Source: a bacterium 1xD42-87
Lineage (GTDB): Bacteria > Bacillota > Clostridia > Lachnospirales > Lachnospiraceae
Assembly: GCA_003611805.1 (NCBI GenBank)
Contig: RAYM01000013.1
Coordinates: forward strand, 124,001 to 188,000
Length of the DNA: 64,000 bases
Reading direction: 5' to 3'
Below the pieces are notes generated by a model. The model ran no database searches, had not been told where the DNA came from, and saw only the letters and a program-made list of their open reading frames with translations. Below, piece after piece: positions 8,894 to 17,990 of this stretch; the first letter of the stretch is position 1; every line of letters begins with the position of its first letter. Made by a program: the position numbers and the translations under genes.

Positions 8894-9970
8894 ATGGAAA
8901 ATGAAAATGTTAAGAAAAACGCGCCTGCCATTCTGATTGTGGATGATATCAGTGTGAATGTGACCATTCTGGAAAACATTCTCACGCATGAAGGATATGA
9001 GGCATTGACGGCTTTAAGCGTGCAGGAGGCGCTGGAGCTGATGAAGCAGACCAGACCGGATCTCATTCTCTCAGATTTGTCAATGCCGGAGATAGACGGG
9101 CTTGAGTTCTGCAGGATGTTGAAGAGCGATCAGGCAACCAGGGACATTCCCTTTATCTTTATCACGGTATTAAATACCAGCAAGGAGAAGGAGGAAGCGT
9201 TTCTGGCGGGAGCCGTGGATTTTATACCGAAGCCTTTTGACAATATTGAGGTTCTGATGCGGGTGAACAACCACCTGAGCAGCTACCGCATGCAGCAGGA
9301 GATGGCGGATTATAACCGCATGATGCACCGGCTGGTGGAAGACCAGAAGAATCAGATTGAGCGAGAACATGCCAATGTGCTTCGGGCGCTTACGCAGATT
9401 ATGAAAAAGAAGGACGATGACAAGGGCGTGCACCGGGGCAATGTGGGTTATAACTGCAGGCTGCTTGCGCAGGGGATGCAGTTCTCCCCGGTATTTGAGG
9501 ATAAAGTGACGGACGAGTTTGTGGAGAACATCGGCATTGCGTCAAGGCTCCATGACGTGGGAAGGTTCCTTATGTCGGGGGAAGAGATCGCGGACGATGG
9601 CGGGTCGGACAGGCAGAATTTGGAATATATCAAAAAGTGTACGGAATTTGGCAAAGAAGTAATCGGGGAATTTGCGGCGGATCAGGAGTGCAGCGGCGCA
9701 TTGGAGATGACGAGGCAGATTGCCGGATGCCATCATGCGCACTGGGACGGGTCCGGATATCCGGCTCTGTCTGGCAGCGAGATCCCGCTGGAAGCGCGGA
9801 TTGCGGCTGTGGCAAACGACTTTGACGAGATGACGGCGCCCGGGTACGGGGAGGGTGCCTGCACTCCGGAAGAAGGACAAAAGAAGATCAGCGAAAGGGG
9901 AGGCACATACTATGATCCCGATATTATACAGGTTTTTGACAAGCTTTGGAATCGGATGAGAACAAATTGA
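8894..9970 (+). CDS. response regulator with variant HD-GYP domain
   Basis: 358 residues. Receiver domain with acceptor D61 (LILSDLSMPEIDG) and PKPFD, a helical connector (about 125-185), then an HD-GYP domain. HD is present (RLHDVGRF) and the second motif is intact (HHAHWDGSGYP), but the stretch after HD, usually KIGIPD, is replaced by RFLMSGEEI, and the C-terminal part reads ANDFDEMTAP in place of the usual ADVYDAL-type block. It may be a phosphodiesterase of altered activity or a c-di-GMP sensor. It lies 14 bases after the kinase gene and 55 bases before cheR. A GGAGG motif precedes the ATG. Confidence 0.88.
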   Translation: MENENVKKNAPAILIVDDISVNVTILENILTHEGYEALTALSVQEALELMKQTRPDLILSDLSMPEIDGLEFCRMLKSDQATRDIPFIFITVLNTSKEKEEAFLAGAVDFIPKPFDNIEVLMRVNNHLSSYRMQQEMADYNRMMHRLVEDQKNQIEREHANVLRALTQIMKKKDDDKGVHRGNVGYNCRLLAQGMQFSPVFEDKVTDEFVENIGIASRLHDVGRFLMSGEEIADDGGSDRQNLEYIKKCTEFGKEVIGEFAADQECSGALEMTRQIAGCHHAHWDGSGYPALSGSEIPLEARIAAVANDFDEMTAPGYGEGACTPEEGQKKISERGGTYYDPDIIQVFDKLWNRMRTN

Positions 9971-10025
9971 CTTTTATGGAATTGTATGCTTTAATAAAAG
10001 ATGGTAATTTGGGGAGGTAAAAGAA

Positions 10026-10829
10026 ATGATTACCGACGGTGAGTTCCAAAGGATAGTTACTTACGTGAAACAGCACTACGGCATTGACCTGAGCCAGAAG
10101 AGGGTGCTGGTAGGCGGGCGGCTGGAGAATTATCTTGTCCGCAACGGTTATGCGAATTACAACGAGCTTATGGCGAAGGTGGAGCACAATCCGAAGGGCA
10201 GTGAGGCAACGGATCTTGTGAATATTCTTACCACGAACCATACATATTTTATGCGGGAAAGCGAACATTTTGATTTTATGAAGGATGTGGCGCTGCCGTG
10301 GGCGAAAGACAAGACGATGGGGACTAAGGATCTGCGGGTCTGGTGCGGCGCTTCCTCCACGGGGGAGGAACCGTATACGCTCGCCATGATAATCAACGAT
10401 TTTTTCGGTATCAACCATTCGGGGTGGGACACCAGGCTTCTTGCGACAGATATTTCCATGAAGGTTCTATCGCACGCGTCCAAAGGCGTCTATCTGAAGG
10501 AGGACATTGATCCCCTGCCCGTAAACTGGAAGAGGCATTATTTTAAGCAAATCAGCCAGGAAGAGTTTAAGGTGAAGGATGAACTGAAGAGAGAAGTGAT
10601 TTTCAAGCAGTTTAACCTGATGGATCCCATTACCTTTAAGAAGAAATTTCATATTGTGTTTTTGCGGAACGTGATGATCTATTTTCAGGATGATATTAAA
10701 TATCCGCTTATCAATCGGATTTACGATCACATGGAACCGGGCGGCTATCTCTTTATCGGGCTGACGGAGAGGCTGGACCGCCAAATGGTTAAATTTAATT
10801 ATGTTCAGCCGTCAATTTACAGAAAATAG
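10026..10829 (+). CDS. cheR: chemotaxis protein methyltransferase CheR
   Basis: 267 residues, usual length. CheR methylates glutamates on chemoreceptors using S-adenosylmethionine. The N-terminal helical domain (about 1-70) is followed by the Rossmann-type catalytic domain with VWCGASSTGEEPYTLAM as SAM-binding motif and the later FLRNVMIYF strand. GGGGAGG sits 8 bases before the ATG. cheB begins 11 bases after the stop, so the methylation and demethylation enzymes are coupled. Confidence 0.95.
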   Translation: MITDGEFQRIVTYVKQHYGIDLSQKRVLVGGRLENYLVRNGYANYNELMAKVEHNPKGSEATDLVNILTTNHTYFMRESEHFDFMKDVALPWAKDKTMGTKDLRVWCGASSTGEEPYTLAMIINDFFGINHSGWDTRLLATDISMKVLSHASKGVYLKEDIDPLPVNWKRHYFKQISQEEFKVKDELKREVIFKQFNLMDPITFKKKFHIVFLRNVMIYFQDDIKYPLINRIYDHMEPGGYLFIGLTERLDRQMVKFNYVQPSIYRK

Positions 10830-10840
10830 GAGTGCAGAAC

Positions 10841-11866
10841 ATGAGACCGATTAGAGTGTTGGTTGTGGATGATTCGCTGATGTTCCGCAAGCTGCTTGCG
10901 CAGGGGCTGAATTCGGATCCGAACATTGAAGTGGTGGCGGATGTCGGGGATGTCTACGAGGCGCGGGACGCGATACTCAAGTTTAAGCCCGATGTTATGA
11001 CATTGGACGTAGAGATGCCGCGCATGAACGGCATAGAGTTTTTAAAGCGGCTGATGCCCCAGTATCCGCTGCCCGTGGTAATGATAAGCGCTTTAAACAA
11101 TAAGGTTTTTGACGCGCTGGAGGCGGGTGCGGTAGATTTTGTCAATAAACCGTCTAACTTGACAAGAGAACAGTTAAATAATTTTTTGACGCAGGAGCTG
11201 GCGGCAAAGGTCAAGATTGCCTCCACCGCAAAGGTAGGCAAGTTAAAAAGAGTAGACAACACAGCGATTGCAAGTCATATTACCGCGGCTGGCGGCCAGG
11301 ACCGTATCGTTGCGATCGGCGCCTCAACGGGAGGGACGGAAGCGATCTTTGAGGTTGTGAAAAGATTTAAGAGAGATATTCCGGGCGTTGTCATTGTGCA
11401 GCATATGCCGCCCGGGTTTACGCAGATGTATGCGGACCGCCTGAACAACCAGTGCGAGGTGGCGGTGAAAGAAGCACAGACGGGTGACCGCGTGATGCAG
11501 GGACAGGTGCTGATTGCGCCGGGCGACAGGCAGATGCGGCTTGTCAAAGTAAACGGCGTCTATCAGGTTGAGTGCCGGGGCACGGAGAAAGTGAGCGGGC
11601 ATTGCCCCTCCGTGGACGTTTTGTTCAGCTCCGTGGCAAAGGCAGCCGGGAACAAGGCGGTAGGCGCGATCCTGACGGGCATGGGAGCTGACGGCGCGAA
11701 AGGACTTCTGGAGATGAGAAACGCCGGCGCGCTGACCGTCGGGCAGGACGAGGCGACCTGTGTCGTTTACGGCATGCCGAAGGTTGCTTTTGATATCGGC
11801 GCGGTACAGCAGCAGGCACCGATTACGGCAATTGCAGGGAAGATTTACAGCCTGTTGAGCAAATAG
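10841..11866 (+). CDS. cheB: chemotaxis response regulator / protein-glutamate methylesterase CheB
   Basis: 341 residues. Receiver domain (about 5-125) with acceptor Asp in VMTLDVEMPRMNG, a linker, and the methylesterase domain with catalytic Ser (AIGASTGGTEAI), His (VQHMPPGF) and Asp (GMGADGAKG). It removes methyl groups that CheR adds, resetting receptor sensitivity. The ATG at 10841 has ATAGGAG 8 bases upstream; a GTG nine bases earlier lies inside that site and is less likely. Confidence 0.95.
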   Translation: MRPIRVLVVDDSLMFRKLLAQGLNSDPNIEVVADVGDVYEARDAILKFKPDVMTLDVEMPRMNGIEFLKRLMPQYPLPVVMISALNNKVFDALEAGAVDFVNKPSNLTREQLNNFLTQELAAKVKIASTAKVGKLKRVDNTAIASHITAAGGQDRIVAIGASTGGTEAIFEVVKRFKRDIPGVVIVQHMPPGFTQMYADRLNNQCEVAVKEAQTGDRVMQGQVLIAPGDRQMRLVKVNGVYQVECRGTEKVSGHCPSVDVLFSSVAKAAGNKAVGAILTGMGADGAKGLLEMRNAGALTVGQDEATCVVYGMPKVAFDIGAVQQQAPITAIAGKIYSLLSK

Positions 11867-11897
11867 ATACTACTTTGAAGAAAGGAGCTGAGCGCAT

Positions 11898-12290
11898 ATG
11901 AAGATTTTGTTGGCTGAGGACGACTTCGCCAGCCGTAAGTTTATGGATAAGCAGCTCTCACGTTATGGAGAATGCGACGTGATGGTGGATGGCGAAGAGG
12001 CTGTGGATGCATTTATGATGGCGCTTGAAGATGGAGAACCTTATGATCTGGCATGTCTGGATGTGATGATGCCGGTTATGGACGGCTATCAGGTGCTGAA
12101 GGCGATCCGTGATATCGAGGCGCAGAAGGGCATTCCCAAGAGTAAGCGTGTGAAAGTCATAATGACGACGGCGCTGAATGACGAACGCAATGTAAAGATG
12201 GCGTTTGAGCTTGGATGCGAAGCCTATGCCGGGAAACCGATAGATGTGGAGAAGTTTGAAAAGGTGTTAACAAAGCTTGGGCTGATTTAA
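11898..12290 (+). CDS. single-domain response regulator, CheY-like
   Basis: A 130-residue receiver with the acidic pocket (LAEDD), acceptor Asp in LACLDVMMPVMDGYQVL, Thr/Ser in MTTALND and the final Lys in AGKPIDVEKF. Placed between cheB and cheA it is the likely soluble output of CheA. Sequence and length resemble a group of stand-alone receivers often found in che operons of this group, slightly longer than classic CheY because of an insert (DIEAQKGIPKSK) after helix 3. Whether it binds a flagellar switch or feeds phosphate elsewhere cannot be told. AAGGAG precedes the ATG. Confidence 0.88.
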   Translation: MKILLAEDDFASRKFMDKQLSRYGECDVMVDGEEAVDAFMMALEDGEPYDLACLDVMMPVMDGYQVLKAIRDIEAQKGIPKSKRVKVIMTTALNDERNVKMAFELGCEAYAGKPIDVEKFEKVLTKLGLI

Positions 12291-12349
12291 AAATCCTGTA
12301 ACTGTGAGGAAACGGAACAGTTACGAAATCCTTAAGATGAGGAGGAAAT

Positions 12350-14485
12350 ATGGCAGAAGAATTCAACACAGAAAGTATGCTTGACATGTTTTTGTATGAG
12401 AGCGGACAGCTCTTGGAAAAACTGGAAGGCATAATATTGGAAAAACAGGATGCTGATTGCTTCGATGATGCCGATATCAATGAGATTTTCCGCGTCATGC
12501 ACACCATTAAAGGTTCCTCAGGCGTTTTGATGTATGAGAACATAACGAAAGTGACCCATAAACTGGAAGATGTGTTCTATTACCTGAGAGAATCCCATCC
12601 GGACGATGTGCCGCATATGGAACTGGTTGAGAAGGTGCTTGCGGTTTCGGACTTTGTGACGGGTGAGCTTGATAAGCTGAAAAACGGCGACACGCCGGAT
12701 GGTGATGAAAAACAGCTTGTGGAAGATCTGGATGAGTTTCTTGGACGCCTAAAGGGCGAGATCAAGAAGCAGGGCATTCAGATGCCGCAGGCTAATAAGC
12801 ATGTTGAGCCGACACAGTTCTATATCACGCCGGTGGCGGGTGACGACAGTCATTTTTATCGGATTTCAATTCATTACCGAAGCGATACGCAGATGAGCAA
12901 TCTGAGGGCTTATTCAGCGACCTATGCTTTAAAGGAGGTCGCGGAAGACCTGCTTTACACACCGGACGACATTCTCTCCAACGAGGCAAGCGCCGATGTG
13001 ATTGTGGCAGAGGGTTTTCACATGCTGCTGCAGACGAAGAGCTCCAAGGAGGAAGTGATCGCGCTAATTGACAGTTCCGAGGCGGAGGAGATCAATTTCG
13101 ATGAGCTCTCCAAAGAGGAGTACGGCAGGGCGCTTAGCGAGTTTGGCAGAGAGGAAGCAGCGCCTGCTGCCGCAGCGCCTGCGTCTGCGAAAAATGATGC
13201 GAACAAAGACGCGAAAAAAGAAGGACCGAAGCCCGGCGATTACGTGGTTAAGACCAAGGAAGCCGGAAAAGGAAAGACACTGGCGAAGAACCAGCCCAAG
13301 CAGCAGAGTATTATCAGCGTGAATGTGGAGAAGATGGACGCGCTGATGGATCTGATCGGTGAGCTGGTGATTGCGGAGGCGGTGGTACTGCAGAATCCGG
13401 ATCTGAAAGTGCCGGGACTGGAGCTTTCCAATTTCCAGAAGGCGTCCGGGCAGCTTTCCAAGATTACAACGGAACTGCAGGAAGTCATCATGTCCATGCG
13501 TATGATGCCCCTTACCAATACATTCCAGAAGATGCGCAGAATTGTATTCGACGTGTCCAGAAAGCTTGGTAAGGACATTGAGCTTGAAGTGGTCGGTGAG
13601 AACACGGAAGTGGATAAGAATATCATTGAGCACATTACGGACCCGCTGATGCACCTTGTGAGAAATTCCGTGGATCACGGTATTGAGGAAGATCCGGCTG
13701 ACAGAACAGCGGTCGGCAAGTCGACGAAAGGTAAGATCACGCTTGAGGCGAAGAACGAGGGCGGCAAGGTTTATATCAGCGTTAAGGACGACGGCAAGGG
13801 TCTGAATAAAGAGAAGCTGTACCAGAAGGCTCTGGAAAAGGGTCTGATTGAAAATAAGCCGATCAACGAGTTTACGGATAAAGAAATCTTCCGCTTTATT
13901 ACGCTGCCGGGCTTCTCCACCAAGGAGGAGGTAACCGAGTACTCCGGCAGAGGCGTTGGCATGGACGTGGTGGTGAAGAACATCCAGTCCATCAGCGGAA
14001 GGCTTGATATCTCCAGCGTGGAGTTTGAAGGGTCGGAGATGACTCTGGTTATACCGCTCACGCTTGCGATTATCAACGGTATTGTTGTACAGGTAGGCAA
14101 TTCCCCGTTTGTGATTGAGACGGCGTCGATCAAGGAATTTGTGAGAGTGGGTGAAGACTCCCTCATCAGCGAGCCGAGCGGCGAGGAATACATTGTGCTG
14201 AGAGGGGAATGTTATCCCTTTATCCGCCTGAATGAGAGGTATGATCTGCCCGATTCAAACGATAAGATTGAAGAGGGAATCATCGTTGTGCTGGAACATG
14301 AAGGCAGTCAGGTATGTGTGCTGATTGACAAACTGCTGCAGGAACAGGAGATCGTGGTTAAGCCGATTCCGCCCTATGTCAGGAAAGTCAAAGGGCTTTC
14401 GGGTTGTACGCAGCTTGGCGACGGAAGTATTGCACTGATCCTTGATATTGCCGGATTGCTGATGCATGACGGAGAAAGGAGATAG
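12350..14485 (+). CDS. cheA: chemotaxis histidine kinase CheA
   Basis: 711 residues with the complete CheA order: P1 Hpt with H51 (VMHTIKGSSG), a P2-like regulator-docking domain (about 155-255), an Ala/Lys-rich linker (about 263-310), P3 dimerisation (SVNVEKMDALMDLIGELVIAE), P4 ATPase (HLVRNSVDHGIEEDP; G box GRGVGMDVV) and the CheW-like P5 (about 570-705). It phosphorylates CheY and CheB in response to receptors. GGAGG is 6 bases upstream of the ATG. cheW follows after 3 bases. Confidence 0.96.
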   Translation: MAEEFNTESMLDMFLYESGQLLEKLEGIILEKQDADCFDDADINEIFRVMHTIKGSSGVLMYENITKVTHKLEDVFYYLRESHPDDVPHMELVEKVLAVSDFVTGELDKLKNGDTPDGDEKQLVEDLDEFLGRLKGEIKKQGIQMPQANKHVEPTQFYITPVAGDDSHFYRISIHYRSDTQMSNLRAYSATYALKEVAEDLLYTPDDILSNEASADVIVAEGFHMLLQTKSSKEEVIALIDSSEAEEINFDELSKEEYGRALSEFGREEAAPAAAAPASAKNDANKDAKKEGPKPGDYVVKTKEAGKGKTLAKNQPKQQSIISVNVEKMDALMDLIGELVIAEAVVLQNPDLKVPGLELSNFQKASGQLSKITTELQEVIMSMRMMPLTNTFQKMRRIVFDVSRKLGKDIELEVVGENTEVDKNIIEHITDPLMHLVRNSVDHGIEEDPADRTAVGKSTKGKITLEAKNEGGKVYISVKDDGKGLNKEKLYQKALEKGLIENKPINEFTDKEIFRFITLPGFSTKEEVTEYSGRGVGMDVVVKNIQSISGRLDISSVEFEGSEMTLVIPLTLAIINGIVVQVGNSPFVIETASIKEFVRVGEDSLISEPSGEEYIVLRGECYPFIRLNERYDLPDSNDKIEEGIIVVLEHEGSQVCVLIDKLLQEQEIVVKPIPPYVRKVKGLSGCTQLGDGSIALILDIAGLLMHDGERR

Positions 14486-14488
14486 TAC

Positions 14489-15028
14489 ATGGCGGAAGAG
14501 TTAATGAAAAAGGAAGAAATAGATGAGATGGAAGAGCTGTTGGAGGATGACTCCCCAAAAGGAATGTTCATGACGTTCCAGGTCGGAAAAGAGCTGTTCG
14601 GCATAAGCATTAGCTATGTGAATGAGATCATTGCGATGCAGTCGATCGCAGCGATCCCCGAGGTAGACGATTATATCAAGGGGCTGATCAATCTCCGAGG
14701 TAAGATTATTCCTGTGATTGACGTCCGTGTCAGATTTAAAATGGAACCGTGCGAGTATACGGACAGGACGTGCATTATCGTCATTGATGTAAAATCAACC
14801 ATGATCGGTCTGATCGTGGAGAGATTAGCGGATGTTGATACCATTGCGGAGGAAAATATCGCACCGCCGCCGTCCCTTGGAAGGAAAGAACATGAGCATA
14901 ACAAGTATGTCTATGGGTTGGCGAGAACAAAAGATACGGTGACGCTTCTTCTCGACCCCGAGAAGCTGATCAGGCAGGACGATATTGTTACAGCAATGGA
15001 AGAGGTTCGCAAGGAAGAACAATCATAA
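14489..15028 (+). CDS. cheW: chemotaxis adaptor CheW
   Basis: 179 residues. The CheW fold spans about 25-170 (TFQVGKELFGISISYVNEI, then GLINLRGKIIPVIDVR). It couples receptors to CheA. An acidic N-terminal extension of about 20 residues (MKKEEIDEMEELLEDD) is unusual but has no clear role. The gene overlaps nothing, starts 3 bases after cheA and ends 15 bases before the chemoreceptor gene. Confidence 0.94.
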   Translation: MAEELMKKEEIDEMEELLEDDSPKGMFMTFQVGKELFGISISYVNEIIAMQSIAAIPEVDDYIKGLINLRGKIIPVIDVRVRFKMEPCEYTDRTCIIVIDVKSTMIGLIVERLADVDTIAEENIAPPPSLGRKEHEHNKYVYGLARTKDTVTLLLDPEKLIRQDDIVTAMEEVRKEEQS

Positions 15029-15043
15029 AAAGGAGAATTCACC

Positions 15044-16822
15044 ATGAAGAAGAAATTTTCAATTAATGACATGACAGTCAGAAATAAGATTACTTTGTTT
15101 AGTGTGTTAATGCTGGGTCTGATGCTCATCCTTTCAGCAGTGGGCTTATGGTCCTCCAATATGGTAAATAAGGCGCGTACGGGTCTGAACAACAGTGCGC
15201 TGGCTCAGTTTGATGTCACACAGGGATTTGCCGATTTCTGTAATATCAAGGTTCGTGTTCGCAACATTCTGTTTGCACATTATGATGATCCGAATGCAAT
15301 ACAGCAGGAGGAGCAGATGATTGAGGAGTACAAGGCGGATGCCAGAAAGTATCTGGATCTTTTCGAAACCAGAATGGTAAGCCTGCCGCCCGAGATTCAG
15401 GCGCAGTACCAGACTGTGGAGGACAAGATCAATTCTTGGTATGAGTCCACACAGGGAGATATTGACAAGGCGAAGGCAGGGCAGGTAGAGGCTGCGGTCA
15501 ACGATCTGATGACCACGGGCAAGGATATTGCGGATGACGTGGAGAACAGTCTGGTTGAGTTGATCAACACGATAGAAGCAGATACCAAAGAGAAGGAGAC
15601 AACGATCCAGCAGCAGCTGGTTGGACTGACCATTCTGCAGGTGGCTGTCATGGTACTGGCGGTTCTGATTACCATCATGTACTGCCTGTTCCTGATCAAA
15701 GCGATTACCCGGCCTATGGCGAAGCTGTCTGAGGCGGCTAAAAAGATGACCAAGGGTGATATCGATGTGGACTGCGAAAAGATTTACAACGACGATCTCG
15801 GTCAGCTGCTTGATGAGTTTGCACAGATGGCTGATACGATCAGGGAGCAGACAAAGATCACGGAAGCCATTTCCAAGGGTGACCTGACGATGGAAGCGAA
15901 TCCCAGAAGCGACAGGGACGTGCTTGGTCAGGCGATTGTCAGACTGCTTTCCGAGAATAATATGACGCTGAGCAACGTAAAAGAGGCGAGTACGCAGATT
16001 ACCGTCGGCTCCGAGCAGGTGGCAAATGCCAGCCAGGCTCTTGCACAGGGTTCTACCGAGCAGGCAAGTGCAATCCAACAGGTAACCGCTTCCATGGACG
16101 AGGTAACGCAGCGTACCAAGGCTAACGCGACAGAGGCAGGCGAGGCAAATGTTCTGGTTCAGAATATCAAAGAGATGGCTACTTCCGGCAATGATCAGAT
16201 GAAGTCCATGATTCAGGCTATGGATGACATTAACGCATCTTCCGAGACGATCTCCAAGATCATTAAGACCATTGATGATATCGCATTCCAGACCAATATC
16301 CTTGCGCTGAATGCGGCGGTTGAGGCGGCGAGAGCAGGCGTACACGGCAAAGGCTTTGCAGTGGTGGCTGAGGAAGTAAGAAATCTGGCGGCGAAGAGTG
16401 CGTCCGCGGCAAGCGAGACGGCAGAGATGATCGACGATACCATCCATAAGGTTGGAAATGGTACGAAGATTGCGCAGGATACTGCGAAGTCTCTTGATGA
16501 GATCGTGACGTCTATCGATGAGATCGTAGGTCTGATCAGTAATATTACATCCTCATCCAACGATCAGGCGACGGCGATTTCCCAGATCGACCAGGCGATC
16601 TCCCAGGTATCTACCGTGGTACAGACCAATGCGGCTACCAGCGAACAGTGTGCGGCGGCAAGTGAGGAGCTTTCCAATCAGGCGGTTACCCTCAGGAATC
16701 TTATGGCGAGATACCAACTGGTGTCCGGCGCTATGGGCGGCAGCAGCTATGTAGACAATACGCCTACATACAGCAGCGAGCCGACGATTTCTCTGGACGG
16801 GGATTACGACGACAAATATTAA
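15044..16822 (+). CDS. methyl-accepting chemotaxis protein
   Basis: 592 residues. TM1 ([16 protein letters not shown]), an extracellular four-helix-bundle-type sensor (about 45-185), TM2 ([20 protein letters not shown]), HAMP, and the cytoplasmic signalling domain with the near-invariant tip ([18 protein letters not shown], then [15 protein letters not shown]). No NWETF-type CheR tether at the C terminus (ends DGDYDDKY). It is the last gene of the che operon and therefore probably the main receptor partner of this CheA/CheW pair. AAAAGGAG lies upstream. A strong terminator follows at 16866. Confidence 0.95.
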   Translation: MKKKFSINDMTVRNKITLFSVLMLGLMLILSAVGLWSSNMVNKARTGLNNSALAQFDVTQGFADFCNIKVRVRNILFAHYDDPNAIQQEEQMIEEYKADARKYLDLFETRMVSLPPEIQAQYQTVEDKINSWYESTQGDIDKAKAGQVEAAVNDLMTTGKDIADDVENSLVELINTIEADTKEKETTIQQQLVGLTILQVAVMVLAVLITIMYCLFLIKAITRPMAKLSEAAKKMTKGDIDVDCEKIYNDDLGQLLDEFAQMADTIREQTKITEAISKGDLTMEANPRSDRDVLGQAIVRLLSENNMTLSNVKEASTQITVGSEQVANASQALAQGSTEQASAIQQVTASMDEVTQRTKANATEAGEANVLVQNIKEMATSGNDQMKSMIQAMDDINASSETISKIIKTIDDIAFQTNILALNAAVEAARAGVHGKGFAVVAEEVRNLAAKSASAASETAEMIDDTIHKVGNGTKIAQDTAKSLDEIVTSIDEIVGLISNITSSSNDQATAISQIDQAISQVSTVVQTNAATSEQCAAASEELSNQAVTLRNLMARYQLVSGAMGGSSYVDNTPTYSSEPTISLDGDYDDKY

Positions 16823-16865
16823 GAAGCGGACAGACCGGAGCGGGTCTGCACATAATACAGGAAAG

Positions 16866-16894
16866 AGCCATTGCCTTAGGGTGGTGGCTTTTTT
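16866..16894 (+). terminator. rho-independent terminator of the che operon
   Basis: A 10-bp stem (AGCCATTGCC against GGTGGTGGCT, allowing G-U pairs) with a 4-base loop runs straight into TTTTTT. It lies 44 bases after the chemoreceptor stop codon and is the first such signal since the start of the operon. Confidence 0.85.
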
Positions 16895-17005
16895 CTGTGT
16901 ATAGACTTTTGTGTTCTTATGTCACAAATGGGGGGCGTCGTGCATCTGCCGATGCTTAGCGGCAGGGAGCAGAAAAAAAGACTTTCCAAAAATTCTGCAA
17001 GCCCC

Positions 17006-17034
17006 TTGACATTTATCCCAAAACTATATATAAT
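17006..17034 (+). promoter_or_regulatory. sigma-A promoter of tRNA-Arg(ACG)
   Basis: Perfect TTGACA (17006-17011) and TATAAT (17029-17034) separated by 17 bases, about 54 bases ahead of the mature tRNA. A strong constitutive promoter is what is expected for a tRNA gene. Confidence 0.85.
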
Positions 17035-17087
17035 CTTTTGTGTTGCCGAAGTAATAAACTACGAGGTATGTTGCAGCGGCAGCGCAT

Positions 17088-17161
17088 GTGCGCTTAGCTC
17101 AGCTGGATAGAGCGTTTGGCTACGGACCAAAAGGTCGGGGGTTCGAATCCTCTAGCGCACG
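17088..17161 (+). tRNA. tRNA-Arg (anticodon ACG)
   Basis: Cloverleaf: acceptor GTGCGCT pairs with AGCGCAC, D stem GCTC/GAGC, anticodon stem TTTGG/CCAAA around loop CTACGGA, and a T arm with TTCGAAT. Discriminator base G; no CCA encoded. Presumably modified to ICG to read CGN codons. Confidence 0.97.
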
Positions 17162-17219
17162 GTATGAAGGAATGGCGGGAATGTCGATAAATGCGGCGTT
17201 CCCGAGGTACATGTTAGTG

Positions 17220-17256
17220 CCGCCACAGTCGGATCAGCCGGTTGTGGTGGTTTTTT
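17220..17256 (+). terminator. terminator downstream of tRNA-Arg
   Basis: Stem CCGCCACA/TGTGGTGG with a GC-rich loop, then six T. It closes the tRNA transcript. The rest of the gap to 17405 shows no gene I can support. Confidence 0.8.
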
Positions 17257-17405
17257 CATGTCCTAATTCTATAACGTATCCAAAAATTCCAAAAGGATTT
17301 CGGCTTCTGCCTCGGTAATGCATCCACTGTAGCGGAAACAATAGTTTCGATATTTGCACATTCTGTTACTGCAGTATATAAATGTTTTCTTTTCGAAATT
17401 GGGTG

Positions 17406-17455
17406 TTGACAAACTGCTCATACTGTATATAATGATATATATACAGTATATACTG
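17406..17455 (+). promoter_or_regulatory. promoter and overlapping palindromic operator of the GntR/ABC operon
   Basis: TTGACA (17406-17411), 16-base spacer and TATAAT (17428-17433). The -10 box lies inside an inverted repeat TACTGTATAT ... ATATACAGTA (17421-17430 and 17439-17448), and a perfect 12-bp palindrome CAGTATATACTG (17444-17455) overlaps its right half. Sites of this AT-rich type are bound by YtrA-class GntR regulators, so autorepression by the next gene is likely. Confidence 0.75.
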
Positions 17456-17506
17456 CTCGTGCAACCTGTGACGACAGGGAGTGCAAAAGAATAAGGGAGG
17501 CATACA

Positions 17507-17878
17507 TTGAAAATTATCATATCGAACCAATCCGAGCTGCCAATCTATGCGCAGATCAGGGAGCAGCTCAAGGAACAGATCCTAAACGGGCAGATCCCCG
17601 AGGGAGAGACCCTTCCCTCCATCCGCCAGCTTGCGAAGGAGGTAGGCGTCAGCGTGATCACCACTACCCGGGCGTACAATGAGCTGGAAGCGGAAGGCTT
17701 TATCGCCACCATGCAGGGGAAGGGCAGCGTAGTGCTTCCCACAGACAACAACCTGCTGCGGGAACAGTACCTTCTGCGGATCGAGGACGGGCTGTCCGCG
17801 GCGATAGAGACGGCGAAGACGATGGGGATGTCCAAAGACGAACTGACGGATATTTTTCATAACTTATTGGAAACATAA
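17507..17878 (+). CDS. GntR-family transcriptional regulator, YtrA subfamily
   Basis: 123 residues: winged helix (about 10-75; LPIYAQIREQLKEQILNG, LPSIRQLAKEVGVSVIT, then TTRAYNELEAEGFI) followed by only about 45 residues of dimerisation tail, typical of the short YtrA group that controls ABC exporters. The start codon is TTG or the following in-frame site near AAGGGAGG; the reading frame begins at 17507. It precedes an ATPase and a permease gene, so it probably senses a cell-envelope-active compound and represses the operon. A ligand cannot be inferred. Confidence 0.9.
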   Translation: MKIIISNQSELPIYAQIREQLKEQILNGQIPEGETLPSIRQLAKEVGVSVITTTRAYNELEAEGFIATMQGKGSVVLPTDNNLLREQYLLRIEDGLSAAIETAKTMGMSKDELTDIFHNLLET

Positions 17879-17990
17879 GGTTTCGCACAGGAAAGATTGA
17901 AAATGAAATTTATAATCGCGAGATTTGTGCCTACGCGCTGCTTGTCACAAACTCGGTATGTGTAAAAGCGGTGCAGAAATGGAGAAAATG

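Noticed and set aside
15146..16447. 433-codon open frame antisense to the chemoreceptor
   Set aside because: A shadow of the repetitive heptad coding of the receptor; Leu/His/Arg-rich without domain pattern.
17269..17520. Minus-strand Cys-rich frame (about 30 to 83 codons) in the gap after tRNA-Arg
   Set aside because: It covers the strong promoter and operator of the GntR operon and has no ribosome binding site.
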